Notes: a model not told the origin generated them from the sequence alone. A stretch of 14,700 bases of DNA from an uncultured Campylobacter sp. (GCF_938018145.1 NZ_CALIII010000376.1:1-14700); one strand, 5' to 3'; positions 6,718 through 13,543 are shown, numbered from the stretch's first letter. A program made the numbers and translations.

Positions 6718-8160
6718 ATGACGCAGTTTGACGCGAGAAATGTCAGCATGGTGATGGATCTTTACGAACTTACGATGGCGGAGGGGTATTTTAAAAGCGG
6801 AGATCAGCCGCGCGTGGCGTTCGATGTTTTTTACCGCAAGGTGCCAGACGGCGGCGGTTTTGCGATATTTGCAGGACTTGAGCAGATCATAGAATATGTA
6901 GAAAATTTACACTTTGACGATAGCGACGTGGATTATCTGCGCTCATTAAATTTATTTAGCGAGGATTTTTTGGATTATCTGCGCAAATTTCGCTTTAAAG
7001 GCGATATATACGCATTTGCCGAGGGGACGATCATCTATCCGCAAGAGCCTTTTATGACCGTCGTAGCCTCGCCTATCGACGCGCAACTCATAGAAACCGC
7101 GATCCTATCGCAGATAAACCACCAAAGCCTCATCGCGACCAAGGCCAGGCGTGTCGTAAAGGCCGCGGACGGCAGGAGCGTGTTTGACTTCGGCGCTAGG
7201 CGCGCGCACAACCTAGACGCCGCGATATACGGCGCGAGGGCGGCCTACATCGGCGGCGCAGACGGTACGGCAACGGTGCTAGCGGCTAAGGCCTTTGGTA
7301 TACCGACGACCGGCACGATGGCGCACAGCTGGGTGATGTATTTTGGCGACGAATTTGAAGCCTTTAAGCGCTACGCCCTGCTCTATCCGGACTCCGCTTC
7401 GCTGCTAGTAGATACTTACGACGTGCTACATAGCGGCGTGCCAAATGCGATAAAAACGGCAAAAGAGGTGCTAGAGCCGCTGGGCAAACGCCTAAAAGCG
7501 GTCAGACTGGACTCCGGCGACCTAGCATATCTATCCAAAAAAACGCGCGCGATGCTGGATGCCGCAGGGCTACAAGACTGCAAGATCACGGTCTCAAACA
7601 GCCTGGATGAGTACACTATCGCCTCGATCCTGGCTCAAGGCGGGCAAATAGACGGCTTTGGAGTGGGCGAACGGCTGATAACCTCCAAAAGCGATCCGAT
7701 TTTTAGCGGGGTTTATAAGCTAGTAGCAGTCGAAAACGGCGGCAAATTTAGCCCGCGCATCAAGCTATCCGAAGCCGTAGAAAAGATGACCAATCCCGGC
7801 ATAAAAAAGGTCTGGCGCATCTACCAAAACGGCCAAGCCATAGCCGACCTCATCGCAAACGCGGACGAAACGCCCGACCTCTCAAAACCCTACCGCTACA
7901 TAGATCCCGATAGGCCGTGGAAGGAGCTGTATTTTGAGGGGTGCACGGCAAAACAGCTGCAAAATCTAGTCGTAAAAGACGGCAAACGCGTGGGCGAAAA
8001 GGTAAATTTAGCGCAAATCAGAGAGTACGTAAAAGAGCAGCTGGAAAATGAAATTTGGCAGGAGGAGCAGCGCTTTGAAAACCCGCACAAACACTACGTC
8101 GATATGAGCGTGGACTACTACGAGATGAAGATGAACCTGCTAAAACAAACCAAAAAATAG
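6718..8160 (+). CDS. pncB: Nicotinate phosphoribosyltransferase
   Basis: Cytoplasmic enzyme joining nicotinate and PRPP, with ATP, to nicotinate mononucleotide, the entry step of NAD salvage (Preiss-Handler pathway). The 480 residues fit the longer bacterial NAPRTase type. Visible motifs: MDLYELTMAEGYF near the N-terminus (13-25), FDFGARRAHNLDA at 156-168, GTMAHSWVM at 199-207 with the phosphorylated His203, VDTYD at 231-235, VRLDSGDL at 262-269 and the phosphate-binding GFGVGERLITS further on. The ATG at 6718 follows AGAAAGGG. The gene has its own terminator overlapping its stop codon, so it is monocistronic. The C-terminal tail beyond 440 is charged and helical. Confidence 0.95.
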   Translation: MTQFDARNVSMVMDLYELTMAEGYFKSGDQPRVAFDVFYRKVPDGGGFAIFAGLEQIIEYVENLHFDDSDVDYLRSLNLFSEDFLDYLRKFRFKGDIYAFAEGTIIYPQEPFMTVVASPIDAQLIETAILSQINHQSLIATKARRVVKAADGRSVFDFGARRAHNLDAAIYGARAAYIGGADGTATVLAAKAFGIPTTGTMAHSWVMYFGDEFEAFKRYALLYPDSASLLVDTYDVLHSGVPNAIKTAKEVLEPLGKRLKAVRLDSGDLAYLSKKTRAMLDAAGLQDCKITVSNSLDEYTIASILAQGGQIDGFGVGERLITSKSDPIFSGVYKLVAVENGGKFSPRIKLSEAVEKMTNPGIKKVWRIYQNGQAIADLIANADETPDLSKPYRYIDPDRPWKELYFEGCTAKQLQNLVVKDGKRVGEKVNLAQIREYVKEQLENEIWQEEQRFENPHKHYVDMSVDYYEMKMNLLKQTKK

Positions 8161-8184
8161 GCGAATCAGATTTCGCCTTTGTTT
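8159..8184 (+). terminator. Terminator overlapping the pncB stop codon
   Basis: AGGCGAA (using the last two bases of TAG) pairs with TTCGCCT around TCAGAT, giving a 7-bp stem followed by TTGTTTG and more T-rich sequence. A plausible intrinsic terminator. Confidence 0.65.
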
Positions 8185-8307
8185 GATTTGACATCAAATT
8201 TGACCGCTAAATTTTAGGAATCGACTCAAATTTGACATACAATATTGTTTTAGATTATGTCTAATGATAAAATTGACTTTTAAAATTTGAAAAATAATGT
8301 GAATGGG

Positions 8308-8384
8308 TGGTGGGTTCACCAGGACTCGAACCTGGGACCATCCGGTTATGAGCCGGATGCTCTAACCAACTGAGCTATGAACCC
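8308..8384 (-). tRNA. tRNA with CAU anticodon (elongator Met, or Ile2)
   Basis: The minus strand gives a full cloverleaf of 77 nt with encoded CCA. The acceptor stem GGGTTCA/TGAACCC is fully paired with discriminator A; the D arm is AGCTCAGTTGGTTAGAGC; the anticodon stem TCCGG/CCGGA encloses loop CTCATAA; the T arm is CCAGG-TTCGAGT-CCTGG. The anticodon CAT is complementary to 8348-8350. The paired first position (G1-C72) and the absence of three stacked G-C pairs in the anticodon stem argue against initiator tRNA. Elongator methionine and lysidine-modified isoleucine tRNA share this anticodon and cannot be told apart by eye. Confidence 0.96.
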
Positions 8385-8405
8385 GCCAGCTGAAGTGAGG
8401 TTGTG

Positions 8406-8411
8406 ATTATA
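8406..8411 (-). promoter_or_regulatory. -10 box for the tRNA gene
   Basis: Reads GCTATAATC on the minus strand, 21 bases before the mature 5' end; a perfect TATAAT consensus. It faces away from the SseB-like gene promoter at 8463-8468. Confidence 0.65.
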
Positions 8412-8462
8412 GCAACGCAAAGCTTATTTACTGCTAAATTTTGATTTAAAAACGCAAAAATG

Positions 8463-8468
8463 TATAAT
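8463..8468 (+). promoter_or_regulatory. -10 box for the SseB-like gene
   Basis: TGTATAATACG, an extended -10 with TG one base upstream, 26 bases before the start codon. The leader would be about 20 nt and contain AAGGCGAGAG as ribosome binding site. Confidence 0.65.
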
Positions 8469-8494
8469 ACGCCAAATTTAATCCAAGGCGAGAG

Positions 8495-8911
8495 ATGAAC
8501 GAAAATTTAAACGATTTCATAGACGCATTTTTACTAGACGGCGGCGAGCAGAGCGAAAAGGCGCTAATCTCGGCTCTAAAAAAGGCCGAGTTTTTGGCGC
8601 CCGTACTCATAAATCAAGCCTTAGCAAAACCAGACGGCAGCGCAGTTTACGAAGAAGAAGGCTCAAATATCAAATTTGTCTTGCTTGAAGACGAGGAGAG
8701 CGGGCTTAGCTATTTTCCGGCGTTTTCTAGCAGAGCCGAGATGATGAGATGGCGAAACGACGCCGAACAGGAGGCGATAAACCTGCGCCTAAAAGACTAC
8801 GCCGCGATGCTAGAAAGCGCTGATGGCAAATACGCCGGAGTCGTGATAGACGCGTTTTCGCATAGTTTGATTTTAGATCTTGCAAAGCTCAAAGCGATCT
8901 GCGCGGAGTAA
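8495..8911 (+). CDS. SseB N-terminal-domain protein
   Basis: A 138-residue soluble acidic protein. The arrangement resembles the SseB N-terminal domain family (PF07179, recalled): a helical start (LNDFIDAFLLD, ALISALKKAEFLAPVLI), a strand with FVLLEDEESGLSYFPAFSSRAEMMRW (61-86), then GVVIDAFSHSLILD (115-128) before the last helix. Members occur widely in bacteria next to immunity-like and house-keeping genes; their molecular role is generally unknown, and the E. coli SseB name does not prove enhanced-serine-sensitivity function. No signal peptide or membrane segment. The start is supported by AAGGCGAG and a TATAAT box. It is 94 bases upstream of the CbrC-like gene on the same strand, with a 14-bp palindrome in the gap, so co-transcription is possible. 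Confidence 0.75.
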   Translation: MNENLNDFIDAFLLDGGEQSEKALISALKKAEFLAPVLINQALAKPDGSAVYEEEGSNIKFVLLEDEESGLSYFPAFSSRAEMMRWRNDAEQEAINLRLKDYAAMLESADGKYAGVVIDAFSHSLILDLAKLKAICAE

Positions 8912-8967
8912 AATTTGGCCCAAATTCGGCGTCCGATAAGACAGTGGGTCCGCTCGGTAAATTTTAA

Positions 8968-8981
8968 GGACGGTACCGTCC
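8968..8981. repeat. Perfect 14-bp palindrome GGACGGTACCGTCC
   Basis: Perfect dyad in the 94-base gap between the SseB-like and CbrC-like genes, 24 bases before the latter's start. GC-rich, unlike the other palindromes of this window; it could be an operator or a short hairpin. Confidence 0.6.
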
Positions 8982-9005
8982 GCAACCGCAAATTTGAGGG
9001 GAAAA

Positions 9006-9635
9006 ATGGATAAGCTTAGACAAAGATATATCGCGATTCAAAAGGCGTTTTGGGACTCGGGTGGCGGCGCGGCGAGCATTTTGGCGCTCTATGAGTTCAA
9101 GGACGAGCTTGAAAAAAACGCCGAAAAAGAGGCGAAGCTCGTACTGGTAGACGTTTACGAGCTACTTGGGCTAAAAAAGAGCGCCTGCGAACTACTCGGT
9201 AAAATTTGCGATCCGAAAGACAGAAAACAGCTCAAAAAGCTCGGCTATCTAAAGCAGTATGCACAAAACGGCGACGCGGCAGCGGCGAAATTTGACGCCG
9301 GCTTCATCCAGGACGCGGATCCTCTGCCGCCGGGCGCTGCAGACGCGAAGAGCAAAACCGAGGAGCTATTTAAAAGGACGCCCGGGTATTTTAGCTGGCA
9401 GGGGGAGCACTGGCTTGCTTGCTGCGACGATTACTGCAAGTTTTTGGGCGACGTGGGCACAAAGGAGCTGCAGGATTTGGGCATAGCGGAGGAGGTGTTT
9501 GCAGACTACGCGCTACGCGGGGAATTTGCGGTAGAGGACGTGCGTGATTACCTAGTCGCGGGCGGCGATATGGCGGGCTATCTGTTTCGTTGCATCCGCT
9601 GCGGTAAGTATCAAATTTATGTCGATGCGAGTTAA
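9006..9635 (+). CDS. CbrC-like protein lacking the usual zinc-binding middle
   Basis: A 209-residue soluble protein in two parts. Residues 1-92 are helical, with KEAKLVLVDVYELLG, CDPKDRKQLKKLGYLKQYA and similar, the helical N-terminal domain often found in front of CbrC-family domains. Residues 95-209 match the second half of the CbrC family (PF03691, recalled): KFDAGFIQDA, TPGYFSWQGEHWLACCDDYCKFLG (125-148) and the end GYLFRCIRCGKY (191-202) with one CxxC. The part that normally precedes this, with a YHPDP-type motif and the first CxxC, is absent, as if deleted in frame near the Ala run at 91-94. E. coli CbrC affects colicin E2 tolerance, but its biochemical role is unknown. The frame is open from a TTG at 8994; the ATG at 9006 is chosen because GAGGGGA lies just upstream. 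Confidence 0.75.
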   Translation: MDKLRQRYIAIQKAFWDSGGGAASILALYEFKDELEKNAEKEAKLVLVDVYELLGLKKSACELLGKICDPKDRKQLKKLGYLKQYAQNGDAAAAKFDAGFIQDADPLPPGAADAKSKTEELFKRTPGYFSWQGEHWLACCDDYCKFLGDVGTKELQDLGIAEEVFADYALRGEFAVEDVRDYLVAGGDMAGYLFRCIRCGKYQIYVDAS

Positions 9636-9963
9636 ATTTGAGAGAAAACTTGAAAAATTTTACTCGCCTAGCCCCGCATCTTGAAAATGTAAAATTTAGT
9701 TTGTTAAAATTTGACGTTATTTTGCTTTTATATTGATGGGTTTAAACTGCGCCATGCTTGGCGGTTGCAAGCGTAGCAGTCTCCTCTTGCTTGCAGGCTG
9801 CCTTAAGCGCTAGCGAACGCAGTGAAGCTAAAGTAGAACTTCGCTGGCTTTTTAAATTTTGGCCGAGTCAAATTTGCAGATTTAGCCCCATTACAAATTT
9901 AAAATATATAGCGCGGCGGCGCACCGAACCAGTGCTTAATCAATATGCTTTTGCGTACTTGCA
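9636..9963. other. Gene-poor stretch with a GC-rich island
   Basis: The 328 bases hold no credible protein gene. A 77-codon open frame from TTG at 9758 has no ribosome binding site and a composition unlike the neighbours. The left third and right third are AT-rich. The centre, about 9741-9853, is GC-rich, contains inverted words (GCAAGC/GCTTGC) and ends in a hairpin plus T-run; see the candidate RNA at 9741-9853. Confidence 0.6.
9741..9853 (+). ncRNA. Candidate small RNA (speculative)
   Basis: A -10-like TATATT at 9729-9734, in a T-rich run after TTTTGC, would start a transcript near 9741. It would cross a GC-rich, fold-prone segment: GCAAGC at 9767-9772 with GCTTGC at 9789-9794. It would end at a hairpin, CAGTGAAG/CTTCGCTG (9820-9827 and 9839-9846, one G-U), followed by GCTTTTT. 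This is promoter, body and terminator in order, without a reading frame. It could equally be a degraded or dispersed non-coding repeat. Confidence 0.3.
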
Positions 9964-10485
9964 CTATTTTATTAATTTCCTTATCGCATAGCTCTTGGCG
10001 AATCCATACGCTCCGCTACCTAAATCAAATTTAAAATCTTCATTAAGCGAGATGTTGTAAATAGCGCTCATCGCAGTTTTAAAATTTACATCATCCTCGA
10101 CAAATAAAAAATACAAAAACTTTTTATTTTTATAAAAGACGATTACAGGACGATATCCGAATGCATAAATTGTATAGAAATATGATATTTCCTCTTTTTT
10201 TGTTTTTATATTATTTCCGGTAATAAAATTTTGATTGGTAATACATATGCATCGCCTTTTATAATTTAATATCTCGCAACACATAATGTAAAATAGAAAA
10301 ATTGAAACGGCGGATATGACAAGCATAGACAAGATACTGCCGTCTATGATATTAAACAAAACAAATAGCAAAAACATGCAAATAAACATCCTAACGACAA
10401 AAAAAGAATTTAAATTTTGATAGCAATACAGAACCTTCTCATCGTCATCAAGCCTGGCGCCTTTAGGCAAATCATAATCACTCAA
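9964..10485 (-). CDS. AT-rich hypothetical membrane protein, TTG start
   Basis: A 173-residue protein of unknown function. It has a charged N-terminus (to about 27), two adjacent membrane helices (about 28-48 and 52-70) and a cytoplasmic C-terminal part rich in Tyr, Phe and Lys. That part has alternating strands (CICITNQNFITG, ISYFYTIYAFG, PVIVFYKNKKFLYFLFVE) and a terminal helix, resembling bacterial PH-like (YdbS/YdbT-type) membrane proteins in layout only. No ATG or GTG is available near the N-terminus; TTG at 10483-10485 follows AAAGG with six bases between. TAAAAT on the minus strand at 10507-10512 may be its -10 box. Codon use is much more A/T-rich than the flanking genes, suggesting recent acquisition. 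It ends close to the gene-poor stretch and is not in an operon. Confidence 0.65.
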   Translation of the reverse strand: MSDYDLPKGARLDDDEKVLYCYQNLNSFFVVRMFICMFLLFVLFNIIDGSILSMLVISAVSIFLFYIMCCEILNYKRRCICITNQNFITGNNIKTKKEEISYFYTIYAFGYRPVIVFYKNKKFLYFLFVEDDVNFKTAMSAIYNISLNEDFKFDLGSGAYGFAKSYAIRKLIK

Positions 10486-10575
10486 ATTTGAGCCTTTCGT
10501 TTTTAAATTTTAGCAGAGTTAAATTTGCAAATTTAGCAGGATATGAGACAAATGTTCCATGCAGAATAGGCATAG

Positions 10576-10655
10576 TTTAAATAAATTTTTCTTACCCGCA
10601 AAGGAGCGGACTAGTCGTGCGTGAGTGCGACTGGTGTAGAAAAATTTATTCTAAA
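10576..10655. other. 80-nt element folding as a compact three-way junction
   Basis: The outer arms, 10576-10595 and 10636-10655, pair over about 19 bp (core AATAAATTTTTCTTAC with GTAGAAAAATTTATT, one extra base on each side of the stem). Inside are two hairpins: CCGC-AAAGGA-GCGG (10596-10609) and CTAGTCG/CGACTGG (10611-10617 with 10628-10634, one G-U, ten-base loop). Only single unpaired bases (A10610, T10635) lie between the helices. It begins 9 bases beyond the stop of the DUF2130 gene (minus strand) and about 90 bases before the start of the AT-rich membrane protein gene. It may be a structured 3' end or terminator of the putP-DUF2130 transcript, a separate RNA, or a small inverted-repeat mobile element; there is no recognised family. 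Confidence 0.55.
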
Positions 10656-10664
10656 ATCCGCCGT

Positions 10665-11912
10665 TTATGGGGAATCAAAATCGCCCGCATCAAACCCCAG
10701 CTCCAGCGTCCTTATCTCCCCTATCGCATTTCCCGCGATCCCCTTTATCGAGCCAAACATCTCGATCGCGTTGTCGCGCACCTTTTCGATCTGTTTTTCG
10801 CGGCTCTTCCAGATGCGTTTCATCGCGTTTTTCTCGCGCTCCAGCTCCTCGCTCATCGCAGAAAAGCCCTCCACGATGGCCTCGATACGCATCTTAAACT
10901 CGTTGCTAACCAGATACGAGTAGAGCATCTCCATCTTGTTTGAGCGGTTTTGCGCGGAGTTCCTAGCGAAATTTAGCTCCACGACGCCCTGCCTTAGCAC
11001 GAAGCAAAGCGCCTTAAACTCCTCGTAGTTGCACACCCATACGCCGTCAACCAGCCCCATGCGCTCTAGCTCCTTTGGACGCGCCTCGCTAACTAGCACC
11101 CCGACGTCAGCGCCCGAGGCACGCATATCGGCCTTAAATTTTTCTATCCATTCGTTTGAGAAATTTTTCGTGCGTTTGCTCTCGTAGTAGATTTTGCCGC
11201 AGTTTTGCGCCTCGCGGGTATTTACGATCTGCATCACGTCCGCGCCGTTTGCGCCCTTTTTGACCTCGTCTATGGTGTCAAATACGAACTTCTCCCGCAG
11301 CCACGCCTCGATGGCTAGCTCTTGCGTCTCGCCTTGTAGCTGCTCGCTGCCCTGCTCTATGCGCCTTTGCGCCTCGTTTAGCTGCTTTTTTAGCGCCTCT
11401 AGCTGCTCGTCTTTTTGCTTAAATTTTAGCTCGTTTTGTTCAGCCAAAGCCTTGCCTAGCCGCTCTTTTTCCTCGCTTAGGCGCTTGCTTAGCTCAGCCT
11501 CGGTTTTAGCCATCAGCGCGCTTTCAAACTCGCTCTTTTCGCGTTTTAGTTTTTCTATCTCAAGCGTCTTTAAATTTAGCTCGTTTATCTGCTTTGACTT
11601 GGCTTCAAGCTCGGTTTTTAGGGCATTTACTATGTTTAAATTTTCGCCCTCGAGTTTTGCTTTTATTTCATTTTCGAGCTCGGTTTTTTTAGCGTTTAGG
11701 GCTGCGGCAAATTTAGCGTCGAATTCTTTTTCCTTCGCGTTTAAAGCGTCCAAATGCGCCTTGTATTCGGCCCTTTTGGTCTCGATCTCTTTGTCGAAAT
11801 CTCGCCTGGCCGCCGCCATTTTTTGCTTCATTTCAAGCTCAAGCTCTGTTTTAAGGGCTAAATTTACATCGACTTCGGCGCCGCAGTTACCGCATTTTAC
11901 GCTACTTTGCAT
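10665..11912 (-). CDS. DUF2130 protein: coiled coil plus PD-(D/E)XK nuclease-like domain
   Basis: A 415-residue soluble protein. Residues 7-10 are a CxxC pair (VKCGNCG) as in zinc-ribbon starts. Residues 20-190 are a long Lys/Glu/Ala-rich coiled coil. From about 198 the DUF2130 domain follows, with a nuclease-like core: Glu202 (ELAIEAWL), Asp225 (GANGADV), then Glu244-x-Lys246 (YYESKRTKNF), as in PD-(D/E)XK enzymes. The C-terminal third is helical. The build resembles RmuC, but the family is distinct and its function is not established; a DNA-processing role is inferred. Its ATG directly follows the putP TAA (TAAATG), so it is translated from the same transcript. A long Ser/Phe-rich open frame on the opposite strand is only its mirror. 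Confidence 0.85.
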   Translation of the reverse strand: MQSSVKCGNCGAEVDVNLALKTELELEMKQKMAAARRDFDKEIETKRAEYKAHLDALNAKEKEFDAKFAAALNAKKTELENEIKAKLEGENLNIVNALKTELEAKSKQINELNLKTLEIEKLKREKSEFESALMAKTEAELSKRLSEEKERLGKALAEQNELKFKQKDEQLEALKKQLNEAQRRIEQGSEQLQGETQELAIEAWLREKFVFDTIDEVKKGANGADVMQIVNTREAQNCGKIYYESKRTKNFSNEWIEKFKADMRASGADVGVLVSEARPKELERMGLVDGVWVCNYEEFKALCFVLRQGVVELNFARNSAQNRSNKMEMLYSYLVSNEFKMRIEAIVEGFSAMSEELEREKNAMKRIWKSREKQIEKVRDNAIEMFGSIKGIAGNAIGEIRTLELGFDAGDFDSP

Positions 11913-13403
11913 TTACAGCCTCGTTTTCATTTTTTCAAATTCGTCCTGCACGGTGGCCGAGTTTGGCTCGTTGCTCATCTTGTCTATCGCGTCGCCGTAG
12001 AGGCTGGTTAGATAAATCACGACGCAAGAAACCGCAAAGCCGGGCAATATCTCGTAAACGTAAGAATTTAGCCCCAGCGCTATCCACGCGATCACCGTCG
12101 CTCCGCCCGTTATCATACCTAGCAAGGCCGCTAGCGCGCTCATCCTGCGCCAGTAAAGGCTAAAAAGCAGCACCGGCCCAAAGCTCGCGCCAAAGCCCGC
12201 CCACGCGTAGCCCACGACGTTTAGCACGCTTTCGTTAAAGCTAAAAGCAAGCGCGGTAGCCACTAGCGCGACGGCCACGACGGCGTATCTGCCGGCTGCG
12301 ACCTGAGCTTTTTGCGAAATTTCTTTTTTATAAAAGGCAAACACGAAGTCCTGCGTCACCGAGCTTGCGCTAACCAAAAGCTGGCTAGAGATCGTGCTCA
12401 TGATAGCTGAAAGTACGGCCGAGATAATAATACCCACAAAAAACGGTTGAAACAGCGTCTCGCCAAGCTGCAAAAAGACCTTCTCTGGGTCTGCTAGAGG
12501 CAAATTTAACTCGCTGTAATACACAAAGCCGATCAGTCCGCTCATCATCGCTCCAGCTAAGCCTATCGCCATCCAGCCGATACCGATGCGGCGCGCTTGG
12601 GCTAGCTCTTTTGAGCTTCGTATCGCCATAAATCTAACGATGATGTGCGGCTGTCCGAAGTACCCAAGCCCCCACGCCATGAGTCCTAAGATGCTTAAAA
12701 AAGTCTGGTCGTAAAAGACGTTTAGGTGGTTTTTGCCGTATTTTGCCACCTCGCTCCAAAAGGTAGCGCCGTCTGGCAAATTTAGATTACAAAACGCGAC
12801 TACGGGCACGGCAACTAGAACCAAAAACATCAACATACCCTGAAACGCGTCCGTAATGCAAACCGCGCGAAATCCGCCGAAAAACGTGTAAAAAACGACG
12901 ATAGCGAGCGTAAAGATCGCGCCAAATTTAAAATCTAATCCAAAAAAGCTCTCAAAGCTTTTACCGCCCGCGATTATCCCGCTGCTCACATATAGCGTGA
13001 AAAATATCAAAATCAAAAGGCCGGAGACTATGCGTAAAATTTTAGTCTCGTCCTTAAAGCGATTTTGTAAAAAATCGGGGATCGTGATGCTGTCGCTAGC
13101 GACCTCGGTGTAGACGCGCAGACGCTTAGCTAAAAAGAGGTAGTTGCAATACGCTCCTATAACGAGCCCCAAAACCATCCAAATCGTAGCTAGCCCCGTG
13201 GCATATAGCGCGCCCGGTACGCCCAGCAGCATCCAGCCGCTCATATCGCTAGCTCCGGCGCTTAGCGCGGTTACGACCGGCCCTAGGCGGCGGTTGTCGA
13301 GCAGATATTCACCCATATTGGCGTTTTTGTTATAAGAGTATCGCCCCACGAAAAGCAAAAATCCAAAATACAGCGCGATGGCGATATAGCGTGCATAGTC
13401 CAT
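11913..13403 (-). CDS. putP: Sodium/proline symporter PutP
   Basis: Inner-membrane sodium:solute symporter (SSS family) for proline uptake; 496 residues against 502 in E. coli, with about 13 membrane segments. Residues 47-57 (LSAGASDMSGW) match the E. coli region around essential Asp55 (here Asp53). Ser336-Thr337 in SAIMSTISSQLLVSASSVTQDF align with the sodium ligands Ser340-Thr341. FGGFRAVCITDAFQG (175-189) and LGYFGQPHIIVRFMA (246-260) are also PutP signatures. The ATG follows GAGGGA. Proline is a common nitrogen and carbon source for oral campylobacters. No putA lies in the window; the gene after it is DUF2130, an unusual partner. Confidence 0.93.
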   Translation of the reverse strand: MDYARYIAIALYFGFLLFVGRYSYNKNANMGEYLLDNRRLGPVVTALSAGASDMSGWMLLGVPGALYATGLATIWMVLGLVIGAYCNYLFLAKRLRVYTEVASDSITIPDFLQNRFKDETKILRIVSGLLILIFFTLYVSSGIIAGGKSFESFFGLDFKFGAIFTLAIVVFYTFFGGFRAVCITDAFQGMLMFLVLVAVPVVAFCNLNLPDGATFWSEVAKYGKNHLNVFYDQTFLSILGLMAWGLGYFGQPHIIVRFMAIRSSKELAQARRIGIGWMAIGLAGAMMSGLIGFVYYSELNLPLADPEKVFLQLGETLFQPFFVGIIISAVLSAIMSTISSQLLVSASSVTQDFVFAFYKKEISQKAQVAAGRYAVVAVALVATALAFSFNESVLNVVGYAWAGFGASFGPVLLFSLYWRRMSALAALLGMITGGATVIAWIALGLNSYVYEILPGFAVSCVVIYLTSLYGDAIDKMSNEPNSATVQDEFEKMKTRL

Positions 13404-13437
13404 TAAATTTCCCTCGGTTTTTTAAATTTAAGTTACG

Positions 13438-13443
13438 ATAATA
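13438..13443 (-). promoter_or_regulatory. Possible -10 box for putP
   Basis: Reads CATATTATCG on the minus strand, 34 bases before the start; TATTAT is a fair -10 match in an AT-rich divergent region. Confidence 0.4.
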
Positions 13444-13506
13444 TGATAAATTTGTTTAAAAGATAATTTTTTCGCGTAAAAAAGGTTAAATTTATATTTT
13501 TTTCCG

Positions 13507-13512
13507 TATTAT
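13507..13512 (+). promoter_or_regulatory. Possible -10 box for the amino-acid ABC operon
   Basis: TATTAT after a T-run, 31 bases upstream of the permease start; AAGG at 13532-13535 would be the ribosome binding site. Confidence 0.45.
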
Positions 13513-13543
13513 TAACCCTCATTACACTTTTAAGGTTTAAGAA

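Larger units (their letters stand above)
1252..10491. repeat. Dispersed 10-bp palindrome TCAAATTTGA (nine exact copies)
   Basis: Exact copies are at 1252, 1339, 3301, 3412, 5600, 5722, 8194, 8226 and 10482 (first base). The first two lie inside the DUF6882-like gene and the rest lie wholly or almost wholly between genes. Many one-mismatch forms (TCAAATTTGC, GCAAATTTGA, TCAAATTTAA) are also present. The entry spans the outermost copies; the space between is not repeat. Confidence 0.8.

Noticed and set aside
8236..8278. Small dyads CAATATTG and TTAGA/TCTAA after pncB as a Fur- or PerR-type box
   Set aside because: Arms are only 4-5 bp, match neither consensus, and lie between a terminator and the 3' end of the tRNA, not at a promoter.
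8308..8384. Initiator tRNA-fMet
   Set aside because: The first acceptor pair is G-C and the anticodon stem lacks the three stacked G-C pairs of initiator tRNA.
8994..9005. TTG start for the CbrC-like protein
   Set aside because: It would place the ribosome binding site inside the gene; the ATG at 9006 has GAGGGGA just upstream.
9758..9991. 77-codon frame starting at TTG in the gap after the CbrC-like gene
   Set aside because: No ribosome binding site, repeat-like composition (SASERSEAK), and it runs into the end of the next gene on the other strand.
10617..10943. Overlapping plus-strand frames at the end of the DUF2130 gene
   Set aside because: Shadows of the minus-strand gene; the region before them is the structured element.
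11194..12000. 268-codon open frame on the plus strand opposite the DUF2130 gene
   Set aside because: Its Ser/Phe-rich translation is the mirror of a Lys/Glu-rich coiled coil; it has no ribosome binding site and overlaps two well-supported genes.
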